Assembly (NCBI GenBank): GCA_019635535.1
Contig: JAHBZH010000001.1
Coordinates: forward strand, 1,268,995 to 1,332,994
Direction: 5' to 3'
From: Sphingomonas sp.
GTDB taxonomy: Bacteria > Pseudomonadota > Alphaproteobacteria > Sphingomonadales > Sphingomonadaceae
DNA length: 64,000 nucleotides
A program made the position numbers and the translations under genes. This document shows positions 28,743 to 37,756 of the stretch, piece by piece (position 1 is the first letter of the stretch; every line of letters starts with the position of its first letter). The notes beneath the pieces are model-generated. The model made no database searches and was not told the origin of the DNA. It worked only from the letters and a program-made list of their open reading frames with translations.

Positions 28743-29447
28743 CTAGGGCTTCTTCGGAATCTCCAGACCGCGCTGGACGGCGGGGCGGGCGAGGCCCCGT
28801 TCCAGCCAGGCGGGGACGTGGCGCAGGCTGGCATAATCGATCAGCTCGCCCGCTTCGTAGAAGCCGATGAGGTTGCGGACCCAGCCGAGCGTCGCGATGT
28901 CGGCGATCGTGTAATCGTCGCCCATGATCCACTGACGCCCGTCGAGCCGCTGTTCGAGGACGCCGAGCAGGCGCTTGCTCTCATTGATGTAGCGGTCGCG
29001 CGGGCGCTTGTCCTCGATCTCGCGGCCGGCGAACTTGTGGAAGAAGCCGAGCTGGCCGAACATCGGGCCGATGGCGGCCATCTGGAAGAAGACCCACTGG
29101 ATCGCCTCGATCCGCGCGGCCGGATCGGGGGGAAGGAACCGGCCGGTCTTCTCGGCGAGATAGACCAGGATCGCGCCCGACTCCCACAAGGCGAGCGGAG
29201 CGCCGCCGGGACCGTCCGGATCGATGATCGCGGGAATCTTGCCATTCGGGTTGAGGGAGAGGAATTCGGGCGTCCAGGTCTCGTTCTTGCCGATATCGAC
29301 CAGGTGCGGCTCGTAGGCGAGGCCCGTCTCCTCGAGCATGATCGACACCTTCACGCCGTTGGGCGTGGGCAGCGAGTAGAGCTGGATGCGGTCGGGATGG
29401 ACGGCGGGCCAGCGCCGGGTGATCGGGAAGGCGGAGAGATCGGTCAT
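28743..29447 (-). CDS. Glutathione S-transferase (YfcG/Ure2-like)
   Basis: The 234-residue protein has an N-terminal thioredoxin-like domain (IQLYSLPTPNGVKVSIMLEETGL ... NPNGKIPAIID ... LWESGAILVYLAEK) and an all-helical C-terminal domain. The TPNG/NGKIPA pattern is that of the YfcG/Ure2p-like group, which acts as disulfide reductases. The substrate is unknown. It is convergent with dnaJ. Confidence 0.92.
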   Translation of the reverse strand: MTDLSAFPITRRWPAVHPDRIQLYSLPTPNGVKVSIMLEETGLAYEPHLVDIGKNETWTPEFLSLNPNGKIPAIIDPDGPGGAPLALWESGAILVYLAEKTGRFLPPDPAARIEAIQWVFFQMAAIGPMFGQLGFFHKFAGREIEDKRPRDRYINESKRLLGVLEQRLDGRQWIMGDDYTIADIATLGWVRNLIGFYEAGELIDYASLRHVPAWLERGLARPAVQRGLEIPKKP

Positions 29448-29539
29448 GCCTGCGGGGCTCCTTGCGATGCAAAGACGGGTTGCGGGCTAGATAAGGGCCG
29501 TGCGGGACCGGGCAAGCGCCGGCGCGATTTGCGCCAATT

Positions 29540-30853
29540 CTATGCGCCGAACACGCGCGCGAAGATCGTATCGACCTGTTTCAGATGGTAATCGAGATCG
29601 AACTTTTCCTCCAGCTGCGCGTCGGACAGCAGGGCCGTTACCTCAGCGTCCGCCTTGAGCAGGTCGAGCAGGGAAAGCGCGCCGTCGGATTCCCAGACCT
29701 TCATCGCGTTGCGCTGGACGAGGCGGTAGGCGTCCTCGCGGCTGGCGCCGGCCTGGGTGAGCGCGAGCAGGACGCGCTGCGAATGGACGAGACCGCCCAT
29801 CCGGTCGAGGTTGCGCTGCATCCGCTCGGGATAGACGAGGAGCTTGTCCATGACGCCGGTGAGGCGGGCGAGGGCGAAATCGAGCGTCACGGTGGCGTCC
29901 GGGCCGATATAGCGTTCCACCGACGAATGGCTGATGTCGCGCTCGTGCCACAGCGCCACATTCTCCAGCGCCGGGGTCACATAGCCGCGCACCATGCGCG
30001 CGAGGCCGGTGAGGTTCTCGGTCAGCACCGGGTTGCGCTTGTGCGGCATGGCCGAGCTGCCCTTCTGACCGGGCGCGAAATATTCCTCCGCCTCCAGCAC
30101 CTCGGTGCGCTGGAGATGGCGGATTTCGGTCGCCAGCCGCTCGACCGAGGAGGCGATGACGCCGAGCGTGGCGAAGAACAGCGCGTGGCGGTCGCGCGGG
30201 ATGACCTGGGTGGAGACGGGCTCGATGGCGAGGCCGAGCTTGTCGGCGACATGGGCCTCCACCTTGGGATCGACATTGGCGAAGGTGCCGACCGCGCCGG
30301 AAATCGCGCAGGTCGCGACATCGTCGCGCGCGGCGATCAGGCGGGCGCGGTTGCGGGCGAACTCGGCATAGGCCTGGGCCAGCTTCAGGCCGAACGTCAC
30401 CGGCTCGGCATGGATGCCGTGGCTGCGGCCGATCATGGGCGTGAGCTTGTGCTCCTCCGCCCGGCGCTTCAGCACGGCGAGCAGCGCGTCGAGATCGGCG
30501 ATCAGGATGTCCGCCGCCTGCTTGAGCTGCACCGCGAGGCAGGTGTCGAGCACGTCGGAGCTGGTCATGCCCTGATGGAGGAAGCGGGCCTCCTCGCCGA
30601 CATGTTCCGCGACCCAGGTGAGGAAGGCGATCACGTCGTGCCTGGTGACGGCCTCGATCGCGTCGATCGCGGCGACGTCGATGGCCGGATCGGTCGCCCA
30701 CCAGTCCCACACCGCCTGCGCCGCCGCCTGCGGCACGACGCCGAGCTCGGCCATCGCATCGAGCGCATGGGCCTCGATCTCGAACCAGATGCGGTAGCGG
30801 TTCTCCGGGGCCCAGATGGCGGCCATGGCGGGGCGGGAATAGCGGGGGATCAT
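29540..30853 (-). CDS. purB: Adenylosuccinate lyase
   Basis: A purine-biosynthesis lyase that splits SAICAR and adenylosuccinate. The 437 residues have the fumarase/aspartase-superfamily signature GSSAMPHKRNP, the TSSDVLDT motif and the helical core. The start is the ATG at 30851-30853 (MIPRYSRPAMAAIW). The open frame continues upstream without homology. Confidence 0.98.
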   Translation of the reverse strand: MIPRYSRPAMAAIWAPENRYRIWFEIEAHALDAMAELGVVPQAAAQAVWDWWATDPAIDVAAIDAIEAVTRHDVIAFLTWVAEHVGEEARFLHQGMTSSDVLDTCLAVQLKQAADILIADLDALLAVLKRRAEEHKLTPMIGRSHGIHAEPVTFGLKLAQAYAEFARNRARLIAARDDVATCAISGAVGTFANVDPKVEAHVADKLGLAIEPVSTQVIPRDRHALFFATLGVIASSVERLATEIRHLQRTEVLEAEEYFAPGQKGSSAMPHKRNPVLTENLTGLARMVRGYVTPALENVALWHERDISHSSVERYIGPDATVTLDFALARLTGVMDKLLVYPERMQRNLDRMGGLVHSQRVLLALTQAGASREDAYRLVQRNAMKVWESDGALSLLDLLKADAEVTALLSDAQLEEKFDLDYHLKQVDTIFARVFGA

Positions 30854-30943
30854 GGCCACGGCGCCTAGCAATGGCCGGGCGCGCGCGCAACGGCGACGCA
30901 ATGGCTTGACTCCCGCTTGATCGAGCGTTCAACTCCGCCTGTG

Positions 30944-31462
30944 ATGACTCCGAGCCTCGCCCTGTTCGTTGCATTGCAGGCGGCCGCGCCCGAATCCGCG
31001 CCGCCGGCGCTTGCGCCGGAGCTCCAGCCGCTGGCCTTTCTGGTCGGCTCCTGCTGGCGGGCGACCTTTCCCGGCACGGCCATCGTCAACACGCACTGCT
31101 ATTCGGCGATGCATGGCGGCCGTCATGTCCGCAACCGCCATATCGTGGAAGGCGCGCCCGGCCCTTATTCCGGCGAGACCATCTTCCGCTGGGACCCGGA
31201 GCGCGCGCAGATCCGCTACGATTATTGGGGATCGGACGGGGGCTACAGCACCGGCACGGTGGTGGCGACCGACGACGGCCTCTCCTTTCCCGAGGAAAGC
31301 TATCTGGGCGTGCGCGGCCAGCGGCTGACGATGCGCGCGGCGATGCGCGATGTCGGCCCGGAAGGCTATGAGGGATCGAGCGAGATGCGCGAGGGCGAAG
31401 GCTGGCGCGAAATGTGGCGGATGCGCTTCACGCGGATCGGACCTGCGCCGGCCGGGGATTAG
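30944..31462 (+). CDS. Secreted hypothetical protein, lipocalin-like
   Basis: A 172-residue protein with a short hydrophobic N-terminus (MTPSLALFVALQAAAPESA) that may be a signal peptide. A beta-rich domain follows, containing LAFLVGSCWRATFPG, RHIVEGAPGPYSGETIFRWD and YDYWGSDGGYSTG. The pattern recalls DUF1579-like or nitrobindin-like barrels, but I cannot assign a family. The ATG at 30944 is preferred over a TTG at 30917. It is divergent from purB. Confidence 0.7.
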   Translation: MTPSLALFVALQAAAPESAPPALAPELQPLAFLVGSCWRATFPGTAIVNTHCYSAMHGGRHVRNRHIVEGAPGPYSGETIFRWDPERAQIRYDYWGSDGGYSTGTVVATDDGLSFPEESYLGVRGQRLTMRAAMRDVGPEGYEGSSEMREGEGWREMWRMRFTRIGPAPAGD

Positions 31463-31487
31463 GCTGTATCGACATTCATCCCTTAGC

Positions 31488-31509
31488 CCCTCTCCCTCAA
31501 GGGAGAGGG
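31488..31509. terminator. Short perfect palindrome between convergent genes
   Basis: CCCTCTCCCT (31488-31497) and AGGGAGAGGG (31500-31509) form a 10-bp stem with a 2-nt centre between the hypothetical gene and radC, which converge here. An A-run follows on the plus strand rather than a T-run, so a terminator role is uncertain. It belongs to the CCCCTCCC repeat family. Confidence 0.55.
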
Positions 31510-31533
31510 AAAAGAAGGTGAATGCCGATCCGG

Positions 31534-32217
31534 CTAGATCAGGCCCATCGCCCGCAGGCTCGCATGGCCGTTGGCGCCGACGATGATGTGGTCGTGCAGG
31601 GTGACGTTGAGATGCCGCCCCGCCTCGGCGAGGTCGCGGGTGAGGCGGATGTCCTGTTGCGATGGCGAAGGATCGCCGGACGGGTGATTGTGGACGATAA
31701 TGATCGCGCTCGCCTTCAGGTCCAGCGCGCGGCGCATCACCTCGCGGATATGGACCGCCGATTCGTCCACCGAGCCTTCCCACATCGGCTCGTCGCGGAT
31801 GAGGACGTTCCTGGCGTTGAGGAAGAGGATGCGGACCCGCTCGATCCCCTCATGCGCCATGTCGGCGCGCAGATAATCGAGCAGGGCCTGCCAGGAGCCG
31901 AGGATCGGCCGTTCGCGGATCTCGTCCTTGAGCAGGCGCAGCGCCGCGGCATGGGCGGTCTTGAGCGCGGCGGCGGCCGTCTCGCTGACGCCGCCGACCC
32001 GGGCGATCGCCTCGGCATCCGCCGTCATCAGCGCGCCGAAGCCGCCGAATTCCCTGAGCAGCTGCCTGGCGAGCGGCTTGGTGTCGCGGCGGGGAATGGC
32101 CAAGGCGAGGAGATATTCGACCAGCTCGTGATCGAGCAAAGCGTCCGGCCCGCCCTCGAACAGGCGCTGGCGCAGGCGGGCGCGGTGGCCGCTGCCGTCA
32201 GTGGAAGCCTCCCCCAT
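31534..32217 (-). CDS. radC: DNA repair protein RadC
   Basis: The 227-residue protein has an N-terminal helix-hairpin-helix region (RLFEGGPDALLDHELVEYLLALAIPRRDTKPLAR ... IARVGGVSETAAAALK) and a C-terminal JAB domain with HNHPSGDPSPSQQD and HDHIIVG. All putative metal ligands are intact. The function of RadC is disputed. It is the canonical copy; a second, shorter JAB-domain protein lies at 9670-10341. Confidence 0.95.
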   Translation of the reverse strand: MGEASTDGSGHRARLRQRLFEGGPDALLDHELVEYLLALAIPRRDTKPLARQLLREFGGFGALMTADAEAIARVGGVSETAAAALKTAHAAALRLLKDEIRERPILGSWQALLDYLRADMAHEGIERVRILFLNARNVLIRDEPMWEGSVDESAVHIREVMRRALDLKASAIIIVHNHPSGDPSPSQQDIRLTRDLAEAGRHLNVTLHDHIIVGANGHASLRAMGLI

Positions 32218-32287
32218 AAGGTTGGATTAAGGCCGACCATGCGGTTACGCAACGTGACGGCGCCGGAACGCGATCGGCGCAAGTAGG

Positions 32288-35200
32288 TTGAGCCAGAGCG
32301 TGGACGAACAGGAGATCATCGACGAGGCCGCACCGCGCCGCCCCCGCCGGCGGTTGCGACGGCTGCTGCTCGCGCTCCTGATCCTGCTGATCGCCGGGCT
32401 CGGCATCCTCTGGTCGATGCGCGAGAAGCTCGCTACCGACTATTTCGAGGGCGAGCTGGCCCGCCGGGGCGTGCAGGCGAGCTATGAGGTGAAGCGGATC
32501 GGCTTCGGCTCGCAGATCCTCGAGAATGTCGTGATCGGCGATCCGGCCCGGCCGGATGCGACGATCCGACGGCTGGAGGTCGGCATCGCGCTGGGCCTGT
32601 ACGGGCCGGAAGTGGGGACGATCACGGTGCGCGGGGTGCGGCTCCGGGGCAGCATCGTCGATGGGCAGGTCAGCCTTGGCCAGATCGACCGGCTGCTGCC
32701 CGAGCCGACCGGCGCGCCGTTCGCGCTGCCCGACCAGCGGATCGACGTCGCCGACGCGGGCATCGCGCTGGAGACGCCGGCCGGGCTGGTCGCGCTGGCG
32801 CTGACCGGGCGGGGCAATCTGGCGGACGGCTTTCGCGGGCAGATGGCGATGACGGCGCGCGCGCTGGAGATTGGCGGCTGCGCGATCGAAGCGCCGCGCG
32901 CGAACGTGGCGGTGGCGGTGGACGAATTGCGGCCGAGCCTGCGCGGGCCAGCGGCGGCGCAGGCGGCGCGCTGCGGCGACATGCTGGCGGCACGGCCGCG
33001 CGTGGCGCTGGCGCTGACCCTGGCGTCGACCATCGATTCGTGGCGCGGCGGCGGCGCGTTGCGGATCGATAGGCTGGCGGCCGGTGCGAACCGGGCGGCG
33101 AACGTCGAGGGGCGGCTGACCTTCGCCGGCAATGCGGCGCGCACGCAGGGGCGGGCCGATCTCTGGGCCGGCGCGCTCGACACTGACGGCGCGCGGACGG
33201 CGCGGGCGCGGATCGCCGGGCCCTATGCGCTGTCGCTCGACCGCGGCGAGGCGCTGTTCGGCGGCGAGATCGAGGCGGCCGGGCTGCGGCTCGGCGATGC
33301 GGCGCTGGGCGGCGCCGTCGCGTCTTTGCGGGGCGCCAGCGGAACGCCGGTCGGACCCATCGCCGAATCGCTGGCGGACGCGCTGGCGCGGGCCGGGCGC
33401 GAGGGGGCGGAGGCGCGGGCCCAGGCCTGGCTGGCCTCCGGGCCCGGTTTCGGCGCGGCGCGGGTCAACACGCTGCGGCTCGACGGCGCGGGTGGTGCGC
33501 GGCTGCTGATCGACGGCGGCAGCGGCGCGACCTATTTCTGGCCGGCGGGCAGGCTGCGGCTCGACGGCGATTTCGCATTGTCGGGCGGCGGCTTTCCGGA
33601 AACGCGCTTCACCTTGCGCCAGGCGTCGGCGGACGGGCCGCTGGAAGGCGCCGGCCGGATCGCGCCGATCCGCGCGGGCGAAACCAGCCTCACCCTGAGC
33701 GAAATCCGCTTCGCCGCGTCGCCGGGCGGGGAGACGCGCTTCCGCACCGCGGCGCGGCTCGACGGGCCGTTTTCCGGCGGACGGGTGCGCGGGCTGACCC
33801 TGCCGATCGACGGGCGCTTCGGGCGCGGCGGCTTCGCGCTGGGCGAAAGCTGCGTGGCGGCGGGGTTCGAGGCGCTGGAGGTGCAGAATCTGCGGCTCGG
33901 CGCGACGCGGCTGCCGCTCTGCCCGGAGGGACGGGCGATGCTGTGGCAGGGGCCGGGCGGATCGCTGCAGGGCGGGGCGCGGATCGACGCGCCGCGCTTC
34001 GCCGGGCGGCTGGGGTCCTCGCCGGTCGCGTTCGCCGCCGCGCGGCTGCGGGTCGGGCCGGACGGGTTCGCCGCGACCGATTTCGCGGCGCGGCTGGGCG
34101 AGGCCGATGCGGTCAACCGGCTCGACATCGCCAGCTTGGACGGGCGCTTCGGCGAGGGCGTGGCGGGGGATTTCGCGGGGCTTTCCGGCGATCTGGCGGC
34201 GGTGCCGCTGCTGGTGGACGGCGGCGCGGGACGCTGGCGCTTCGCCGGCGGCGAGCTGGTGGCGGAGGGCGGCATCAATGTCGCCGACAAGCAGGACCCG
34301 GTCCGCTTCTACCCGCTTATCTCGCACGATTTCCGCCTCGCCATTTCGGGCAGCGATCTCACCGCCACCGGCGGGCTCGATCATCCGGGGAGCGGCACGC
34401 GGGTGATGCGCGCGACGATCGTCCATGACCTGTCCAGCGGCGCCGGCAATGCCATGCTGGACGTCGAGGGGCTGCGATTCCACCCCGGCTTCCAGCCCGA
34501 TTTGCTGACGCCGCTCACCATCGGCGTCATCGCGCTGGTGGACGGCAGCGTCACCGGGCAGGGCCGGATCGCGTGGGACGAGGCGGGCACCCGCAGCACC
34601 GGCACCTTCGCGACGCAGGGCATGAACCTCGCCGCGCCGTTCGGCCCGGTGCAGGGGTTGACGACGCGCATCGAATTCACCGATCTGCTCGGCCTCGCCA
34701 CCGCGCCGGGCCAGACGGCGACGGTCGATCTCGTCCAGGCCGGCATCGACGTGTTCGACGGCGTGCTGACCTACCAGCTCCGGCCCGATTACCGGGTGGC
34801 GATCGAAAGCGCGCGATGGCCCTTCGCCGGCGGCACGCTGACGCTGGACCCGACCGCGCTCGATTTCAGCCGCGAATCGACCAAATATCTGACCTTCCGG
34901 GTCGATGGCCTGGATGCGGCGCGCTTCGTCGAGCAGATGGAGTTCGGCAATATCGCCGCGACCGGCACGTTCGACGGCGTGGTGCCGATGCAGTTCGACG
35001 AGAACGGATCGGGCCGCATCCTGAACGGCCGGCTGTCGGCGCGGCCGGAAGGCGGCACCCTGTCCTATGTCGGCGAGCTGACCGACCGCGATCTCGGCGC
35101 TTATGGCATCCTCGCCTTCAACGCGCTGAAATCGCTGCGCTACGACAAGTTCGACCTGATTCTGAACGGTGCGCTGGACGGGGAGTTCGTCACCGTCATC

Positions 35201-35479
35201 GACCTGGACGGCGTCGCCCGCGATCCCGAGGGCACCGCCTTGCCGTCCGGCGGGGGCATTCCCCAGATGGTGGCGGGCCGGGTGCTCGGCCAGCTCGCCC
35301 GCATCCCGTTCCAGTTCAACATCCGCATCCAGGGCCAGTTCCGGTCGCTGATCGCGACCACGCGATCGTTCAGCGATCCGAGCCTGCTCATCCAGTCGGT
35401 CCTGCCCCGCGCCCTCTCCGGAGAGCTCGAAACACCTGTCCAAGACGTTCAGCCTGAAGAAAGCGAGCCCGTGCGATGA
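32288..35479 (+). CDS. ydbH: YdbH-like AsmA/TamB-type envelope protein
   Basis: A 1063-residue protein with one N-terminal transmembrane helix (RLLLALLILLIAGLGILWSM) and a very long beta-rich periplasmic region with repeated beta-strand modules. In E. coli, YdbH (with YnbE and YdbL) is one of three redundant bridge proteins that move phospholipid from inner to outer membrane. The two genes that follow match YnbE and YdbL, which supports the assignment. The start is uncertain: TTG at 32288 or GTG at 32300. It overlaps the ynbE-like ATG by 4 nt. Confidence 0.88.
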   Translation: MSQSVDEQEIIDEAAPRRPRRRLRRLLLALLILLIAGLGILWSMREKLATDYFEGELARRGVQASYEVKRIGFGSQILENVVIGDPARPDATIRRLEVGIALGLYGPEVGTITVRGVRLRGSIVDGQVSLGQIDRLLPEPTGAPFALPDQRIDVADAGIALETPAGLVALALTGRGNLADGFRGQMAMTARALEIGGCAIEAPRANVAVAVDELRPSLRGPAAAQAARCGDMLAARPRVALALTLASTIDSWRGGGALRIDRLAAGANRAANVEGRLTFAGNAARTQGRADLWAGALDTDGARTARARIAGPYALSLDRGEALFGGEIEAAGLRLGDAALGGAVASLRGASGTPVGPIAESLADALARAGREGAEARAQAWLASGPGFGAARVNTLRLDGAGGARLLIDGGSGATYFWPAGRLRLDGDFALSGGGFPETRFTLRQASADGPLEGAGRIAPIRAGETSLTLSEIRFAASPGGETRFRTAARLDGPFSGGRVRGLTLPIDGRFGRGGFALGESCVAAGFEALEVQNLRLGATRLPLCPEGRAMLWQGPGGSLQGGARIDAPRFAGRLGSSPVAFAAARLRVGPDGFAATDFAARLGEADAVNRLDIASLDGRFGEGVAGDFAGLSGDLAAVPLLVDGGAGRWRFAGGELVAEGGINVADKQDPVRFYPLISHDFRLAISGSDLTATGGLDHPGSGTRVMRATIVHDLSSGAGNAMLDVEGLRFHPGFQPDLLTPLTIGVIALVDGSVTGQGRIAWDEAGTRSTGTFATQGMNLAAPFGPVQGLTTRIEFTDLLGLATAPGQTATVDLVQAGIDVFDGVLTYQLRPDYRVAIESARWPFAGGTLTLDPTALDFSRESTKYLTFRVDGLDAARFVEQMEFGNIAATGTFDGVVPMQFDENGSGRILNGRLSARPEGGTLSYVGELTDRDLGAYGILAFNALKSLRYDKFDLILNGALDGEFVTVIDLDGVARDPEGTALPSGGGIPQMVAGRVLGQLARIPFQFNIRIQGQFRSLIATTRSFSDPSLLIQSVLPRALSGELETPVQDVQPEESEPVR

Positions 35480-35703
35480 TCCAGCCCAACTTGACGAGGA
35501 AGCTCCGCGATGCGAGCCGGACGAACATGCCAAGACTGCTTCTCGCGCTCATCGCGGCGCCGGCGCTCGGCGCCTGCGTCCAGGTGAGCGCGCCGGATCG
35601 GCCGATCGAGATCAATCTCAACATCAACATCCGTCAGGAAGTGGTGGTGAGGCTCCAGCAGGACGCGCGCGAGCTGATCCAGAACAACGAAGGGATATTC
35701 TAG
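35476..35703 (+). CDS. ynbE: YnbE-like outer-membrane lipoprotein
   Basis: A small lipoprotein of at most 75 residues with a lipobox (LGAC). The short conserved YnbE domain follows: VSAPDRPIEINLNINIRQEV and a charged helix. YnbE is the outer-membrane partner of YdbH and joins its beta-sheet. The ATG at 35476 overlaps the ydbH stop. An internal ATG at 35527 gives a more typical signal peptide, and I cannot decide between them. Confidence 0.88.
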   Translation: MIQPNLTRKLRDASRTNMPRLLLALIAAPALGACVQVSAPDRPIEINLNINIRQEVVVRLQQDARELIQNNEGIF

Positions 35704-35705
35704 CC

Positions 35706-36095
35706 ATGACCCGCCGTACCAAGCTGATGATCGCCGCCGCGCTCGGCCTCGCCGTCGCCGCGGGCGGCACCGCTTACGCCTTCCAGGCCGACGCCGCCGG
35801 CGCGCTGCGCGCGACCGGCCAGGCGGGCGAGCAGGCCGACGGCTATATGGGCGTGGTCGGCTCCGCGCCGGCGAACGTCCGCGCGCAGGTGGAGCAGATC
35901 AACATCCAGCGCCGGGCGGCCTATACCCAGCTCGCCTCGCAGCGCGGCGCGACGATCGAGGAGGTCGCCGCCGCCACCGCCTGCCAGATCTTCGCCGCCC
36001 GCGTCGGGCCGGGCCAATATTACCGCCTTCCCGACGGCGTCTGGCGTCAGCGCAACGGCAACGAGCCGGTGCCGCGCCCGAGCCATTGCGGGTAA
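35706..36095 (+). CDS. ydbL: YdbL family (DUF1318) periplasmic protein
   Basis: A 129-residue protein with a signal peptide (LMIAAALGLAVAAGGTAYA) and a DUF1318 domain (GEQADGYMGV ... VRAQVEQINIQRRAAYTQLASQRGATIEEVAAATACQIFA). It completes the ydbH-ynbE-ydbL set, in which YdbL is reported to modulate YdbH-YnbE assembly. It starts 2 nt after the ynbE stop. Confidence 0.92.
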   Translation: MTRRTKLMIAAALGLAVAAGGTAYAFQADAAGALRATGQAGEQADGYMGVVGSAPANVRAQVEQINIQRRAAYTQLASQRGATIEEVAAATACQIFAARVGPGQYYRLPDGVWRQRNGNEPVPRPSHCG

Positions 36096-36163
36096 TTTCA
36101 GGCCGCTATCCTTCACCTTCCGGCCCGCGTCTTCGCGCCCATTGCTGCGGCGCGGCACGGCTG

Positions 36164-36192
36164 TTGACTTGGGCATTGGCGCTTCCTAAAGG
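36164..36192 (+). promoter_or_regulatory. Candidate promoter of the F0 operon
   Basis: TTGACT (36164-36169), a 17-nt spacer and TAAAGG (36187-36192) lie about 88 nt upstream of the atpI start. The -35 is good and the -10 is poor. Confidence 0.4.
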
Positions 36193-36279
36193 GGCGGCGC
36201 CTTGGCGGGTTCGTTCGCCGGCATGTTCCTCGCGCGCGACGGGCCGCTCAGTCGGCGGCTTGCTTCCACGGGAGACGGC

Positions 36280-36600
36280 ATGGCGGAAGACGAATCCAGG
36301 CAGGACCCAGGCCTTCCGGAAGATGCGCGGCTGACATCGCTCGACAGGCGGTTGAAAGAGGCGCAGGCGCGGGAGGCCGCCCGAACGGGGACGAAGGGCG
36401 CGGATTCCAACCGGGGACGATCCCAGGGGATGCGCATCCTTTCCGACCTGATCGGCCTTCCGCTCGGCAGTGCGCTGATCGGCTGGCTGATCGACGGGTG
36501 GCTGGGGACCCGGCCCTGGGTGATGCTGGCGATGCTGTTCCTCGGATTCGGCGCCGCCATCAGGAACGTGCTTTGGATTTCAAGACAGCCGCCGCGATAG
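36280..36600 (+). CDS. atpI: ATP synthase accessory protein AtpI
   Basis: The 106 residues have a charged N-terminal half and two transmembrane helices (LIGLPLGSALIGWLIDGWLG and PWVMLAMLFLGFGAAIRNVLWI). AtpI assists c-ring assembly and is often first in F0 operons. The ATG at 36280 has GGGAGA upstream; an earlier in-frame start at 36202 is not supported by homology. Confidence 0.9.
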   Translation: MAEDESRQDPGLPEDARLTSLDRRLKEAQAREAARTGTKGADSNRGRSQGMRILSDLIGLPLGSALIGWLIDGWLGTRPWVMLAMLFLGFGAAIRNVLWISRQPPR

Positions 36601-36630
36601 GCGCTGCTTTAGACAAGGGCTTAGAGACGC

Positions 36631-37449
36631 GTGGCGGCCGAGCAATCCTCCTCCATAGACCCGATGCACCAGTTCCAGATCGATCCGATCGTGGACCTGC
36701 ATGTCGGCGGCTACAATCTCGCCTTCACCAACAGCTCGCTGTGGATGATGATCGTGCTCGGCGCGATCCTGGCGTTCATGGTGGGTGGCATGAAGCGCGA
36801 GCTGGTCCCCGGCCGCTGGCAGCTGATGGTGGAAGGGATCACCCGCTTCATCAGCTCGATGATCGACACCAATATCGGGCCGGAGGGGCGCAAATATCTC
36901 CCCTGGGTCTTCACCGTCTTCATCTTCATCCTGTTCGCGAATTTGATGGGGATGATGCCGTTCGGCGTGCTCTCCCCGCTGGCGCCCTATGTGCCGGGCG
37001 TGAGCGCGCTGTCGCATCCGTTCACGGTGACGAGCCAGTTCACGATCACCGGCGTGCTGGCGATCGTCTCCTTCTCGATCGTGCTGATCGTCGGCTTCTG
37101 GAAGCACGGCTTCCACTTCTTCTCGCTGTTCGTGCCGCACGGCACGCCGGCGGTGCTGCTGCCGCTCATCTTCCTGATCGAGCTGCTGTCCTTCCTGGTC
37201 CGCCCGTTCAGCCTCGCGCTGCGACTGTTCGTGGCGATGATCGCCGGCCACATCCTGGTGAAGGTGTTCGCCAGCTTTGTGGTCAGCGGCCTCACCGCCG
37301 ACGGCGCGATGGGCCCGGCGATCGCGCTGCTGAGCTTCCTCTTCATCGCCGGGGTGAGCGCGCTCGAGCTGCTGGTCTGCGCGATCCAGGCCTATGTCTT
37401 CGCCCTGCTGACGTCGCTCTACATCAACGACGCGGAAAACCTTCACTAA
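36631..37449 (+). CDS. atpB: F0 ATP synthase subunit a
   Basis: This is the membrane subunit forming the proton half-channels. It has 272 residues starting at GTG 36631. It carries five to six transmembrane helices and the essential arginine in SLALRLFVAMIAGH. It lies 30 nt after atpI in the order atpI-atpB-atpE-atpF'-atpF. Confidence 0.98.
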   Translation: MAAEQSSSIDPMHQFQIDPIVDLHVGGYNLAFTNSSLWMMIVLGAILAFMVGGMKRELVPGRWQLMVEGITRFISSMIDTNIGPEGRKYLPWVFTVFIFILFANLMGMMPFGVLSPLAPYVPGVSALSHPFTVTSQFTITGVLAIVSFSIVLIVGFWKHGFHFFSLFVPHGTPAVLLPLIFLIELLSFLVRPFSLALRLFVAMIAGHILVKVFASFVVSGLTADGAMGPAIALLSFLFIAGVSALELLVCAIQAYVFALLTSLYINDAENLH

Positions 37450-37476
37450 GTCACGGATTTCACAAAGGAGCTTAAC

Positions 37477-37704
37477 ATGGACTTCGCATCTGCTCAGGTC
37501 ATCGGCGCCGGCCTCGCCGCCATCGGTGTGGGCGCCGCCGCCGCCGGTGTCGGCAACGTCTTCGGCTCGTTCCTGCAGGGCGCGCTGCGCAACCCGGCCG
37601 CGGCCGACAGCCAGCAGGGCCGCCTGTTCATCGGCTTCGCGGCCGCCGAGCTGCTCGGCCTGATCGCGTTCGCCGTCGCGATGATCATTCTCTACGCCCG
37701 TTAA
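37477..37704 (+). CDS. atpE: F0 ATP synthase subunit c
   Basis: This is the proteolipid of the rotating c-ring, 75 residues with two transmembrane helices. The first helix has the Gly/Ala-rich packing motif and the second carries the proton-binding Glu58 (FAAAELLGL). A clear AAGGAG precedes the ATG. A stable UUCG hairpin follows the gene. Confidence 0.98.
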   Translation: MDFASAQVIGAGLAAIGVGAAAAGVGNVFGSFLQGALRNPAAADSQQGRLFIGFAAAELLGLIAFAVAMIILYAR

Positions 37705-37715
37705 GTTCAGGCACC

Positions 37716-37733
37716 GGCGGGCTTCGGCCCGCC
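37716..37733 (+). other. UUCG-capped hairpin after atpE
   Basis: GGCGGGC-TTCG-GCCCGCC folds into a very stable 7-bp stem with a TTCG tetraloop, 12 nt after the atpE stop. It has no T-tract. It probably protects or processes the atpE mRNA, helping to supply the many c subunits needed per complex. Confidence 0.65.
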
Positions 37734-37756
37734 GCTAGAGAAGAAAAAGGCCCGCA

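Noticed and set aside
32198..35533. A long minus-strand open frame (about 1100 codons) antisense to ydbH
   Set aside because: Its composition is Arg/Ala/Pro/Gly-rich, typical of an antisense shadow. The plus-strand YdbH with its YnbE/YdbL partners explains the region.
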